DNA of 53,308 nucleotides from Planctomycetota bacterium (GCA_963204915.1 CAUJHS010000068.1:1-53308); one strand, 5' to 3'; positions 7,882-15,656 are shown, counted from the stretch's first letter. Made by a program: numbers and translations. The notes: generated by a model from the letters alone, not told the origin.

Positions 7882-8274
7882 ATGGCAAAGCGCCGCCTCC
7901 AGAATCTGGACACACTCGAAGGCGACGAGTGGGGTCCTCCGACTTACGATTCGTATCTCGTGACGACCTGCCACCGTCTTCGTAAAAAGCCCATTGGAGA
8001 ATTTACCACCGAAGATTTGCGTATCATGATTGGCCAGGACATTGGCACATTGTTCCTCGTGCCTTTGGCTCTCGAAAAGCTCACGGCTGATCCTCTCGCC
8101 GAAGGGCACTTTTATCCCGGCGACCTACTTTGCTCGTTGTTGAACCTGCCTCTTGAGTTCTGGCAACGTCATTCCGACTTCCGTTCACAGCTCGAATCGA
8201 TCATTGCCAGCATCCCCGATAGTCCTCATTTCGTCACCGAGGCAATCGAGGTCTACCGCAATCGCTTCGCCTAA
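7882..8274 (+). CDS. contact-dependent growth inhibition immunity protein (CdiI family)
   Basis: A 130-residue protein whose body matches a CdiI family I recall well: LEGDEWGPPTYDSYLV, then CHRLRKKPIGEFTTEDLRI, MIGQ-IG (here MIGQDIGTLFLVPLALEKL) and DPLAEGHFYPGDLL. Such proteins bind and neutralise the toxic C-terminal domain of a CdiA or related polymorphic toxin. No cdiA/cdiB or toxin gene is in the window, so it would be an orphan immunity gene. I start it at ATG 7882, matching the family N-terminus; a GTG at 7846 would overlap the preceding gene. The TAA stop lies inside the R'' core of the next attC, as is usual for integron cassettes. Confidence 0.8.
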   Translation: MAKRRLQNLDTLEGDEWGPPTYDSYLVTTCHRLRKKPIGEFTTEDLRIMIGQDIGTLFLVPLALEKLTADPLAEGHFYPGDLLCSLLNLPLEFWQRHSDFRSQLESIIASIPDSPHFVTEAIEVYRNRFA

Positions 8275-8368
8275 CGAAGTCGCTCAACTTGACGTGCCCG
8301 CCAATTGCGGTTTTGTTATACGGTTGGCGTGTCTCTGGCGAGGCACGCAAGTTCGCCTGGCGTTGGAC
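8269..8368 (+). other. attC-like recombination site 4
   Basis: GCCTAACGAAGTCGCTCAAC on the left and GGCACGCAAGTTCGCC..GTTGGAC on the right. AACTTGACGTGCC pairs with the reverse of GGCACGCAAGTT leaving one extrahelical A. Core sites GCCTAAC and GTTGGAC fit the classical RYYYAAC/GTTRRRY rule. The stop codon of the immunity gene overlaps the left core. Confidence 0.8.
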
Positions 8369-8523
8369 GTTCGTCGCAGTAATCTTGCTATTGTCGATTC
8401 TTCGCGCCGGAGGCGCTCTTTGTCTGTTGCGCCTCAATCCGGACCTGGGCGCTGAACGATAACAAATGAATGCTTCGTAGCTGTTAACGGAAAATCGCCC
8501 GACTCCGAAGCGATGCAAAGCGA

Positions 8524-8955
8524 ATGGCCAGATTCAGTATACGAACGCTGCTATTGCTCATTACCGTGGCGGCGCTGTGGTTATCAACGGTCGCGGGTTA
8601 CGAGAGTGCGCGCGACGTTCAAACGCTTCTCGTGCTTTCCGTTCTCGTTGGGTCGTCCGTTGCAGCGATAAGCTATGACGGACGCCGCCGTGCGTTTTGG
8701 GTGGGCTTCTTTCTTACCGTCCTAATGACGGGCCTGGATCGCAAATTTGGTTTGCCTTGGGCTGAGCGCCTGCTGAATGAGTACGGCATGCGTCAAAACT
8801 TGCCGAACGGCTCTCTGAATCACACGTATATGTTCTTGATGTCCACAATCCACGCCGTGGTGGTGGTGCTGACCGCAACGGTGATGGGGTGCTTGGGAGT
8901 CCTGGTTTATGGGGCAATCGACAAGCCAAGCAATCGGTTCTCCCGTGATGCGTAA
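8524..8955 (+). CDS. small planctomycete membrane protein
   Basis: A 143-residue protein. Its N-terminus MARFSIRTLLLLITVAALWL is the RFSIRTLLLLT-type leader seen on very many planctomycete membrane proteins. Further hydrophobic segments are at about 35-50, 59-72 and 100-130 (STIHAVVVVLTATVMGCLGV). It is probably a four-helix inner-membrane protein of unknown function. The stop codon TAA lies in GCGTAAC, the left core of a truncated attC, which places it in the cassette array. Confidence 0.6.
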   Translation: MARFSIRTLLLLITVAALWLSTVAGYESARDVQTLLVLSVLVGSSVAAISYDGRRRAFWVGFFLTVLMTGLDRKFGLPWAERLLNEYGMRQNLPNGSLNHTYMFLMSTIHAVVVVLTATVMGCLGVLVYGAIDKPSNRFSRDA

Positions 8956-8982
8956 CAACCCGCTCAAGTTGATGCGGCGGAG
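8950..8982 (+). other. left arm of a truncated attC
   Basis: GCGTAACAACCCGCTCAAG then TTGATGCGGCGG matches the left arm of site 2 almost exactly, with the same 16-base interval from the core to the CTC|AAG box. No complementary right arm with a GTT core follows; a family A palindrome begins 55 bases later. The right half appears to have been lost or displaced by that element. Confidence 0.6.
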
Positions 8983-9036
8983 GGCTGGTGTGCATTGCGT
9001 TGACGACGAAAAGCGGTGGCTGGCGGCGGAGCCAAG

Positions 9037-9126
9037 TAGGGTGGGCTGCGCCCACCGCTGCCTCGCCAAAGATTTGGCCCTGCGGCAAGGTGGGTACTGA
9101 GTTTTTGGTTGGCAAAGCCCACCCTA
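9037..9126. repeat. family A double-hairpin element, copy 3
   Basis: TAGGGTGGGCTGCGCCCACC at the left and TTGGCAAAGCCCACCCTA at the right, with the shared interior (CTCGCCAAAGATTTGGCCC, TGCGGCAAGGTGGG, ACTGAGTTTTTGG). The flanks AGCCAAG on the left and CCTGACT on the right recur at copies 4 and 5, so the repeated unit is slightly longer than the palindrome. Confidence 0.85.
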
Positions 9127-9186
9127 CCTGACTGATACCTTTTCCTTTTTCGGTTCGTTCCAATATTCGGCGGTGGAGGTGAATCG

Positions 9187-9456
9187 ATGCGGGAGTTTGT
9201 GGTGGACCTGACCAACGTCGCCACGTACGCAGATTTTGTCGCGGCCTTCAATGTTGGTTTTTGCGAATCCTGCAAGGGTCACTGGCATGGCCAAAGTTGG
9301 GATGCGTTCCACGACTACTTGTCGTGGCCCGAGGAGGAGCGATTCCGGTTGGTTTTCAAAGGTTGGGAAGGTTGTTGCGGCTTGCAAGCCGAGGACCGAA
9401 GGATGGTTTGCAAGATTCTCGCCGACAACCCCCATGTGGAGGTGGTGTTTGCGTAA
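9187..9456 (+). CDS. barstar-family inhibitor
   Basis: An 89-residue acidic protein with the barstar layout: a short first strand (REFVVDLTNV), then the SWDAFHDYLSW helix that in barstar plugs the barnase active site (nWDAxxD.L), then FRLVFKGWEG and a C-terminal ILADNPHVEVVF. Barstar proteins bind and block extracellular-type ribonucleases. No barnase gene is adjacent, so it would be an orphan antitoxin or immunity gene. The start is well supported by GGAGGTG just upstream. The array continues with an attC at 9464. Confidence 0.75.
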   Translation: MREFVVDLTNVATYADFVAAFNVGFCESCKGHWHGQSWDAFHDYLSWPEEERFRLVFKGWEGCCGLQAEDRRMVCKILADNPHVEVVFA

Positions 9457-9463
9457 CAAGATC

Positions 9464-9554
9464 GCCGAATCCTGCGCTCAACCCGACACGGCCCTGCAGG
9501 CGGCTTGAGATGATCGCCTGATTTCGCGTCGTGCGGGTCGGCTCGTGGTTATCC
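9464..9554 (+). other. attC-like recombination site 5
   Basis: GCCGAATCCTGCGCTCAACC on the left, and GTGCGGGTCGGCTCGTGGTTATCC on the right. The reversed right arm gives GACCCG-CACGAC against AACCCGACACGG on the left, again with one extra A in one arm. Core sites GCCGAAT and GTTATCC; the latter is a variant I recall from Rhodopirellula cassette regions. Confidence 0.65.
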
Positions 9555-9568
9555 GAATTGGAGAATGA

Positions 9569-10000
9569 GTGGTGGATCTCCGTCCCCCCCTAGCGCTGAT
9601 TGGCTGTCCGGAAAAAGACGTTGGCGCCATCGAAAGCCGCTTGGCCAAGGCGGCGCTTAACCTGCGGCCCAAAGGAACCCTCGAGAACGGAGATCGTGTC
9701 CTGTTTTGTATTTCTGCGAGCCACGGTCCGACCGCAGGAACGCGAACATCCCTCGAGTCGCTGCAGGGGAAATCGATCATCCCGATCGCCATTGTTCTGA
9801 CCTATGCCGATGTGGTCACGGATGATTCTCTCCGTGAGCTAATCAACTGCGAGGAGCGGGCTCTTCTGGCGACCGTGCTTCCCGAGAACGTCGTCGATGC
9901 CTTACCGCTGTTGCTCGACCTCGATCCTAACTTGGTTCACAAGATATCGGAACTGACAAAGAGCGCCTTGTGTGAGGTGCGATGTGCCCATGCTTCCTAA
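9569..10000 (+). CDS. EF-Tu-like G-domain fragment (no P-loop)
   Basis: A 143-residue protein from GTG 9569. The central part resembles the G3-G4 section of translation factor EF-Tu: DRVLFCISASHGPTAGTRTS corresponds to the [20 protein letters not shown] region, and IPIAIVLTYADVVTDDSLRE to IVVFMNKVDMVDDPELLE. The P-loop is absent and the NKxD nucleotide motif is altered to TYAD, so GTP binding is unlikely. It is a stand-alone mimic, not a broken tuf gene, because it has its own start and stop and lies between cassette boundaries. A role as decoy or immunity factor is conjecture. Function otherwise unknown. Confidence 0.5.
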   Translation: MVDLRPPLALIGCPEKDVGAIESRLAKAALNLRPKGTLENGDRVLFCISASHGPTAGTRTSLESLQGKSIIPIAIVLTYADVVTDDSLRELINCEERALLATVLPENVVDALPLLLDLDPNLVHKISELTKSALCEVRCAHAS

Positions 10001-10113
10001 GGTAGCCTGCGTGGCGCGGACCCGTTACGCTCTAGAGGTGCGAATGAGCCGATTTCCTCCGGTGAAGGAATTCAGCCAAGTCGCGCTTCAGGCAGAGCCA
10101 GAAGCGGACGTCT

Positions 10114-10584
10114 TTGGGGGCGACTGCCGTGGATCGAATTGTTTCGCAGATGGAAGCATTCTTGCTGCCCGAGTTGGAAAGGCGCAGGGAATTATTGACT
10201 CACGACACCAGGTTTACGGACGCGAGAGTTGTATCCCTACGCCATGCCGCGGTTGTGCATACGATCGCCCTAGGCTGTCATCCGGTCAGCATGGCTAGTC
10301 CGGAGGACAGTTACAGCATCCACGTGAACGTCATCGGCATCTCCGGGATTAGCCTGCGAGGCTTTGCCGAATGGACACAACCGTTTATCCTTGGACGCCT
10401 TCCGGGCTTCAGTATCAACGAGGCGAAAACTCCTTCTGTCCGGTTAACGGCAGAAGAAGAATTGGAGGAGTTTCTGGCGCACTTACCGGCCTTGCTCAAA
10501 GGGTTTGAGCGCGGCTTGCGCCGAGGTAGGCCGCCGTCAGCCTGGAGACAGCGATGGAACAGTTGCGTTTATAGTAGAGATTAG
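10114..10584 (+). CDS. hypothetical cassette protein
   Basis: Up to 156 residues; starts at TTG 10114, GTG 10129 or ATG 10150 are possible and none has a clear ribosome binding site. Helical N-terminus (AFLLPELERRRELLTH), a central strand-rich part (YSIHVNVIGISGISLRGFAE) and an acidic amphipathic C-terminal helix (TAEEELEEFLAHLPALLKGF). I recognise no family. The TAG stop lies seven bases before a family A palindrome, so no attC is left at its 3' end. The 113 bases before it hold no recognisable site. Confidence 0.45.
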   Translation: MGATAVDRIVSQMEAFLLPELERRRELLTHDTRFTDARVVSLRHAAVVHTIALGCHPVSMASPEDSYSIHVNVIGISGISLRGFAEWTQPFILGRLPGFSINEAKTPSVRLTAEEELEEFLAHLPALLKGFERGLRRGRPPSAWRQRWNSCVYSRD

Positions 10585-10589
10585 CCAAG

Positions 10590-10680
10590 TAGGGTGGGCT
10601 GTGCCCACCACGGCCTCGCCAAAGATTTAACCCCGTGGCACAGTTGGGGACGGAGTTTTTGGTGGGCGAGGCCCACCCTA
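10590..10680. repeat. family A double-hairpin element, copy 4
   Basis: TAGGGTGGGCTGTGCCCACC ... GGTGGGCGAGGCCCACCCTA with the conserved interior. The flanking AGCCAAG/CCTGACTT is shared with copies 3 and 5. It directly follows the stop of the preceding cassette gene. Confidence 0.85.
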
Positions 10681-10797
10681 CCTGACTTCAGCGCGAGGGC
10701 GATCGCGCCCGTTGTGGAAGCGTTGTGCGCGGCGCTCGCTGTGCGAAGGGGATTGTCGAAGGGGTTATTCCGCCACGTGAACACGGGAGAAGAAGGC

Positions 10798-11292
10798 ATG
10801 GTATTCTGGCGAAAGCGCAAGCCGAGCGTCGAACTGTCGATCGAAGCCGACCGAGTGCTGCGCGAGGCGGTTGAGGAGCACAACCGGAAGAACGACGTGC
10901 TGATGCGCGAGTGGTCGTTCAATGCGATTGCGGAGTGGAATTGCGACCAAGACACCGGTCGGTTTGTGATGACGACGCATGACGGGGCCACGGTGACCGC
11001 CGATTTTCAGGCCGTGGGGAGTTATGAAAAGCGCAGTAAGACCTGGGAATGGGCCTGGAACAATCCGCATATCGACAAGCGTCTTCGCGTGGACTCACAA
11101 AAGGTCAAAACGTTTGGCGAGCAACAAGGGATTAACTATCTGACGTTGCCCATGTTCACGGTTCCCAAGCTCGAGTTCGTGACGTATCTGGCGGCGATCG
11201 CTTCGCGCGTCACCAACGCGCAAGGCGCCTTTCCGGGAGATATCGGCGACCTGGTGCTATGGGTCACCCTCAAGAACCTGCGCCGTACGTGA
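10798..11292 (+). CDS. DUF6882-like protein
   Basis: A 164-residue protein from ATG 10798, preceded by GGGAGAAGAAGG. A longer frame reaches back through the palindrome and is rejected. It contains KTWEWAWNNPHIDKRLRVDS, VKTFGEQQGINYLT and AIASRVTNAQGAFPGDIGDL. These match what I recall for DUF6882 (aromatic W.WAW.NP motif, YGE..GI, then a GAQGxYR-type ending), a domain of unknown function frequent in orphan clusters. It is the last gene of the array and ends eight bases before a palindrome, with no attC. Confidence 0.6.
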   Translation: MVFWRKRKPSVELSIEADRVLREAVEEHNRKNDVLMREWSFNAIAEWNCDQDTGRFVMTTHDGATVTADFQAVGSYEKRSKTWEWAWNNPHIDKRLRVDSQKVKTFGEQQGINYLTLPMFTVPKLEFVTYLAAIASRVTNAQGAFPGDIGDLVLWVTLKNLRRT

Positions 11293-11299
11293 AGCCAAG

Positions 11300-11389
11300 T
11301 AAGGTGGGCTGTGCCCACCATTGGCCCGCTAAAGACTTGGCAATGCGGCACAGTGGGGACTGAGTTTTTGGTGGGCGAAGCCCACCGTA
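11300..11389. repeat. family A double-hairpin element, copy 5
   Basis: TAAGGTGGGCTGTGCCCACC ... GGTGGGCGAAGCCCACCGTA; one base of each outer end differs from consensus. Flanks AGCCAAG and CCTGACTT as in copies 3 and 4. It marks the right end of the cassette region; the next gene is on the other strand. Confidence 0.85.
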
Positions 11390-11492
11390 CCTGACTTCCA
11401 TCGCTTTGATATTCGGCTTGCGAACGCCCAGCCAGAGCGAGACTTTCCCCTCTTTGCGGAATGACGAATTCTTGGCCAAAGTTCACTGGCGA

Positions 11493-12440
11493 TCAGTAGC
11501 CGCGATTGCGAAGGTAAGGCGGCACAAATGCTTCAAAGCGCTGGTTGTCCTGAATGGTGAAGAGGCGGCGCAGGTCGTTATCGCTAATGGTGTTGGGCGC
11601 GACGCTCACGCTGCCATCGGTAAAGAGCGCCGTGAATCCATTCTTGCGCAAGCCGCCTAGCCCGCGGCGGGGCGATTGAGGGTCGAATTCCCAATCGTCG
11701 GGCCGGGTCCAAATGGCAGCCTCCGAGGGGTCGGCCTCGATCACCGCCACCGTATTCGCCGTTCCATCGGTGACATGGGAAATGCCCACGCCGCGCCCTC
11801 CCGCGTTGAACAGAGTGCGCCGTTGTTCCCATCCCTCGCCCTCTCCGGGAAACGCGCCCAATACGGCCAGGTAAACCGTCTTTCCCGGCTCCAACGTGAC
11901 GCCCGGCGCTTGGTAGATTGCAGGCATTTGGGAAATCAAAGCCTTGTTTTGCGGGCTATCCCAAGGCTGGTTGAAGTCGAACCGCTCGTACAACGCCTGC
12001 TGTTCCATATACGGAAGAAGGCGCACGCGCCAACTCAGGCCAATGCCCAAGGACTTGTCTTCGCTCCCCGCCAACGGAAACGACTTGAACATGTCGTGGT
12101 AATTGTGCAGCCCCAACCCGATCTGCTTGAGGTTATTGGAAGACCTGGCCACGAGCGCCGCGTTCCGTGCGGCTTGGATCGCGGGAATCAAGAGCAAGAG
12201 GAAGACAACTACCGTGGCCGCTATGCCCAAGAGCGAAAGCAAAATGCCCGAGATCGCCAATCCCGTCCCCCGAAGCAATCCGTTGCTTTGGCGAATCTCT
12301 TTGATCGCCAACAGCCCCAGAATCAAAGACGGAATCGCCGCCAGTATCGAAAAACAAAACGACAACAAACCACAAACGAGGCTGGCAACGGCCTTGCCGC
12401 TGGTCTGCGTCTTCGAAGGAGTGAAGGCTTTATCTTCCAT
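11493..12440 (-). CDS. DUF4190/DUF1559 membrane protein
   Basis: A 315-residue protein starting at ATG 12440 (MEDKAFTPSKTQTSGKAVAS). Residues about 14-100 hold DUF4190-type helices (ASLVCGLLSFCFSILAAIPS, then LAIKEIRQSNG and a long Leu/Val helix). The rest is the planctomycete DUF1559 body with the pseudopilin-like NNLKQIGLGLHNYHD motif, WRVRLLPYMEQQALYERFDF and the C-terminal FTALFTDGSV. DUF1559 proteins are expanded in planctomycetes; their exact role is unsettled. A frame extending upstream into the palindrome is rejected because it lacks the family N-terminus. Confidence 0.8.
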   Translation of the reverse strand: MEDKAFTPSKTQTSGKAVASLVCGLLSFCFSILAAIPSLILGLLAIKEIRQSNGLLRGTGLAISGILLSLLGIAATVVVFLLLLIPAIQAARNAALVARSSNNLKQIGLGLHNYHDMFKSFPLAGSEDKSLGIGLSWRVRLLPYMEQQALYERFDFNQPWDSPQNKALISQMPAIYQAPGVTLEPGKTVYLAVLGAFPGEGEGWEQRRTLFNAGGRGVGISHVTDGTANTVAVIEADPSEAAIWTRPDDWEFDPQSPRRGLGGLRKNGFTALFTDGSVSVAPNTISDNDLRRLFTIQDNQRFEAFVPPYLRNRGY

Positions 12441-12556
12441 AGTTCCATAACACAGAAGAGGGGCGAATAACCAACCAAGAGCGTAACCGGCAGGAACAGA
12501 GCAAACAACCGTGAATCGAAGCGCGTGCGCGAAAGCCAGGGAACTCCCAAGCGTAG

Positions 12557-12645
12557 TAGGGTGGGCTGTGCCCACGACTGGCTCAACTAATATTCGGCCC
12601 TGCGGCACGGTAGGGACGGAGCTTTGGTGAGCGAAGCCCGCCCAA
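12557..12645. repeat. family A double-hairpin element, copy 6
   Basis: TAGGGTGGGCTGTGCCCACG ... GAGCGAAGCCCGCCCAAC; the right arm is the most diverged of the six. It lies upstream of the DUF4190/DUF1559 gene, outside the plus-strand array. No attC is near it. Confidence 0.7.
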
Positions 12646-12873
12646 CGGACTACGGATTGCTCTCGAATTGCGCGGTCTCTAAGACAACAGCGTCAAGAGA
12701 ACGCAACTCTGGAGTGTGTTCTTGGCGCCTTGGTTTGGCGCGGCATGGTTGAAGTTCGTGGGGGGATGCATTAGAGAGATAGTACGCGCCGGGGGTGCGG
12801 CGTTGCGTTGTTCGCCCCGCCGCCGGCGAGGTCAGGGTTCTCTCGGAGTTCATTTACTCGTAGCGAGGTTACG

Positions 12874-14142
12874 ATGAAAGCGCGATGGTCTTTGCTCACC
12901 GTGTTGGGGCTTGGCTGCTCCTTGTTGCTCGCGGCCGACTGGCCGCAATGGCGCGGACCGGAGCGCACCGGCGTCTCGGAAGAAACGGGCTTGCTTCAGC
13001 AATGGCCCGAAGGCGGCCCGAAACTGCTTTGGCAGGCGAAGGATATGGGCTACGGCTACTCGACGCCCGCCGTGGTGGGCGACCGCCTCTACCTGCTGAG
13101 CAATGAAGGCGAGAATGAGTTCGTTCAAGCGCGGCAGGTGCAGGACGGCAAGCAACTGTGGTCCACGCCGATCGGCAAAGTGGGGCATCCCGATCAGAAG
13201 CCGCCTTACCCCGGAGCTCGCTCCACGCCTACCGTGGATGGCGATGCGCTCTACGCCCTTGGCAGCGACGGCGACCTGGTGTGCCTGGACCTTGAATCCG
13301 GCAAGCCGCGGTGGAGCAAGAACGTGCGCACCGAGTACGGCGGGCAGTACGGCGAGTGGGCGTACTCGGAATCTCCCTTGATTGACGGCGATGTGCTGGT
13401 CTGCACGCCTGGCGGCCGCGAAGCGACCCTCGTCGCGCTGGACAAGACCGATGGCAAGCTGATCTGGAAGTGCCCCGTTTCGTTCGGTAATGAGCCGACC
13501 GAAGCCGCGTATGCGTCGATCATGGTGATGGAGGTCGACGGCGTGCGGCAATACGTGCAATTCCTGAACAAGGCCGTGGTGGGCGTCGAAACGAAGTCGG
13601 GCAAATTGCTGTGGCAATACGAACGCACCGCCGAGGGGAGTCCCGCGAACATTCCCACGCCCGTGGTGCGCGAGGGTTACGTTTACACCGCCGCAAGCCG
13701 CAGCGGCGGAGGTTTGGTGCAAGTGAGCGCCGCCAATGGCGCCGCCAAGGCCGAAGAAGTGTATTTCAAGCCCGACTTGCCCAAGAACATTGGCGGTTCG
13801 GTTCTCGTGGGCGATTACCTTTACGGCACAACGAGCCAATCGGTCATGTGCGTTGAGTTCACCACCGGCGAGGTGAAGTGGCAGCAGCGCGTTCCTCAGG
13901 CGGCGTCGTCGGTTTGCTACGCCGACGGCTGCTTGTACCTTCACAGTGAAGCGGGTGAAGTCTCGTTGGTCAAAGCCACGCCGGAAGGCTACCAAGAGCT
14001 AGGCCGCTTCACGCCAGCGGAAGGCCCGGACCGCGGCTCGTCGAAAGCCTGGGCGTACCCTGTAGTGGCGAACGGTCGTCTATACATTCGCGATCTCGGA
14101 TCGCTGTGGTGCTACGACATTCGCGCGCAGTCCGCCGAATAG
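12874..14142 (+). CDS. secreted PQQ-like beta-propeller protein
   Basis: A 422-residue protein with a signal peptide (MKARWSLLTVLGLGCSLLLA) followed by ADWPQWRGPERTGVSEETGL, the standard opening of planctomycete PQQ-like propeller proteins. Repeated blade motifs include ALGSDGDLVCLDLESGKPRW, LVALDKTDGKLIWKC, VGVETKSGKLLWQY and MCVEFTTGEVKWQQ. These proteins are exported and many are of unknown role, not true dehydrogenases. I chose ATG 12874 because it begins the signal peptide; the longer frame adds 22 unlikely residues. It is followed by a strong hairpin. Confidence 0.8.
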   Translation: MKARWSLLTVLGLGCSLLLAADWPQWRGPERTGVSEETGLLQQWPEGGPKLLWQAKDMGYGYSTPAVVGDRLYLLSNEGENEFVQARQVQDGKQLWSTPIGKVGHPDQKPPYPGARSTPTVDGDALYALGSDGDLVCLDLESGKPRWSKNVRTEYGGQYGEWAYSESPLIDGDVLVCTPGGREATLVALDKTDGKLIWKCPVSFGNEPTEAAYASIMVMEVDGVRQYVQFLNKAVVGVETKSGKLLWQYERTAEGSPANIPTPVVREGYVYTAASRSGGGLVQVSAANGAAKAEEVYFKPDLPKNIGGSVLVGDYLYGTTSQSVMCVEFTTGEVKWQQRVPQAASSVCYADGCLYLHSEAGEVSLVKATPEGYQELGRFTPAEGPDRGSSKAWAYPVVANGRLYIRDLGSLWCYDIRAQSAE

Positions 14143-14171
14143 TTGTAAATCGAAAACCTAAGGGCTGCCGC

Positions 14172-14194
14172 GTTGACACTCGACGAGTGTCAAC
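14172..14194. terminator. hairpin after the propeller gene
   Basis: GTTGACACTCG and CGAGTGTCAAC form an 11-bp perfect inverted repeat around a single A. It lies 30 bases after the stop. There is no T-run, so it may be a factor-dependent terminator, an mRNA-stabilising hairpin, or a dyad operator. Confidence 0.45.
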
Positions 14195-14225
14195 CTCGAC
14201 GTTTCAGACCGTGGGGACCGAGCCA

Positions 14226-14352
14226 AAAGCGCGTTACACGCACGTGTGACGGCCCCAAGGTGGCGCCCTCGCTCCGCGAGTGCTGGAAACCACTCGCGGA
14301 GCGAGTGGACCACAATGAAGAAGTCATCACACCTCGATGAAATACGCTCTAG
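14226..14352. repeat. family C palindromic repeat, copy 1 (long form)
   Basis: Begins AAAAGCGCGTTACACGCACG and ends TGAAATACGCTCTA. It contains GTGTGACGGCCCCAAGGTGG and GACCACAATGAAGAAGTCAT as in copies 2 and 3. The centre is enlarged: CTCGCTCCGCGAGTG and CACTCGCGGAGCGAG form a 15-bp perfect inverted repeat. Confidence 0.75.
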
Positions 14353-14356
14353 TTGT

Positions 14357-15529
14357 TTACGGTTTCAGCACGACTTTGATGCAGTTGTCCTTTTTGTCGC
14401 GGAAGGTTTTGTAGGCGTCGGGGCCTTCTTCCAGCGGCAAGCGGTGGGTGATGACGAACGAAGGGTCGATCTCGCCTGCTTCGATTTTGGCCAGGAGCTG
14501 GTGATGGTAACGCTGTACGTGGGTCTGGCCGGTTTTCACCGTGAGGGCTTTGTTCATCAAGGCGCCAAAAGGAATTTTGTCGGGAAAACCAATGTAAACA
14601 CCAGGAATGGATAACGTGCCCCCCTTGCGGCAACACATGATTGCTTCGCGCAGCACATGAGCGCGGTCGGTGGTCATCATGACCGAAGATTTGATCTTGT
14701 CGTAAATCGCGTCAATCGCGCCGGCGCCGTGGGCTTCGGCGCCAACGGCGTCGATGCAGCGGTCCGGCCCGCGCCCTTTCGTCATTTCCATGAGCGTGTC
14801 GTACACGTCTTGCTTGTCGAAGTTGATGATCTCGCACTTGCCGTGCGCTTGGGCCATGTTCAAGCGCTCGGGCACGCGGTCGATGGCGATCACACGCCCG
14901 GCGCCGAACATCCAGGCGCTTTGAATGGCGAACTGCCCGACCGGACCACAGCCCCATACGGCCACCGTGTCGCCTGGTTCAATCTCGGCTTGTTCGGCGG
15001 CCATATAGCCCGTGGGGAAGATGTCGGACAGGAACAACACCTTTTCATCGGGCAAGTCGGAGGTGATCTTAATCGGGCCGACATCGCCATAGGGCACGCG
15101 CAAGTATTCGGCCTGGCCGCCAGCGTAACCGCCTAGCATGTGCGAATACCCCAGCAACCCCGCGGGCGACTGCCCCATGGTGGTGCGGGCGATTTCGGCG
15201 TTCCGGTTTGAGGTGTCGCAGAGCGAGTACAGTTGCTGCTTGCAGAACCAGCAATCGCCGCACGCAAGGCAGAACGGCACGACCACGCGATCGCCCGCCT
15301 TCAGGTTCGTCACGGCCTTGCCGACTTCGACCACCATGCCCATGGGTTCGTGCCCAATGACGTCGCCTTTCTCCATCGTGGGCATAAAGCCGTCGTACAG
15401 GTGCAGGTCGGAACCGCAAATGGCGGTCGACGTGACGCGAATGATAATGTCGCGCGGGTCTTCAATCTTCGGATCGGGGACGTTATCCACGCGCACATCG
15501 CCCGTGCCGTGCCAGCAAATCGCTCTCAT
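14357..15529 (-). CDS. zinc-dependent alcohol dehydrogenase, formaldehyde-dehydrogenase-like
   Basis: A 390-residue medium-chain dehydrogenase/reductase. Catalytic zinc residues are in [11 protein letters not shown] and GHEPMG. The structural zinc lobe has four Cys ([18 protein letters not shown]), and the NAD-binding motif is [11 protein letters not shown]. The insert around [20 protein letters not shown] is typical of the glutathione-independent formaldehyde dehydrogenase-like subgroup. ATG 15529 is preceded by AGGAG. The upstream ribokinase is on the same strand, 127 bases away. It probably oxidises an alcohol or aldehyde with NAD; the substrate is unknown. Confidence 0.85.
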   Translation of the reverse strand: MRAICWHGTGDVRVDNVPDPKIEDPRDIIIRVTSTAICGSDLHLYDGFMPTMEKGDVIGHEPMGMVVEVGKAVTNLKAGDRVVVPFCLACGDCWFCKQQLYSLCDTSNRNAEIARTTMGQSPAGLLGYSHMLGGYAGGQAEYLRVPYGDVGPIKITSDLPDEKVLFLSDIFPTGYMAAEQAEIEPGDTVAVWGCGPVGQFAIQSAWMFGAGRVIAIDRVPERLNMAQAHGKCEIINFDKQDVYDTLMEMTKGRGPDRCIDAVGAEAHGAGAIDAIYDKIKSSVMMTTDRAHVLREAIMCCRKGGTLSIPGVYIGFPDKIPFGALMNKALTVKTGQTHVQRYHHQLLAKIEAGEIDPSFVITHRLPLEEGPDAYKTFRDKKDNCIKVVLKP

Positions 15530-15656
15530 AGCTTTCTTCTCCTGGGTTCGGATGCTACGCAAACGAAGTGCAAGTCTTGGGCCAATGCCGTCGCGCCGCA
15601 GTGCAAGCTTTCGCCGCCTGGCGCCAAGTTCTAAGCACGCGGAGAGCTGCGCTGGG

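Noticed and set aside
10594-10797. N-terminal extension of the DUF6882-like gene through the palindrome
   Set aside because: It translates the repeat; the ATG at 10798 has a good ribosome site and gives the family N-terminus.
12850-13995. Minus-strand frame opposite the propeller gene
   Set aside because: Shadow frame caused by high GC at third positions.
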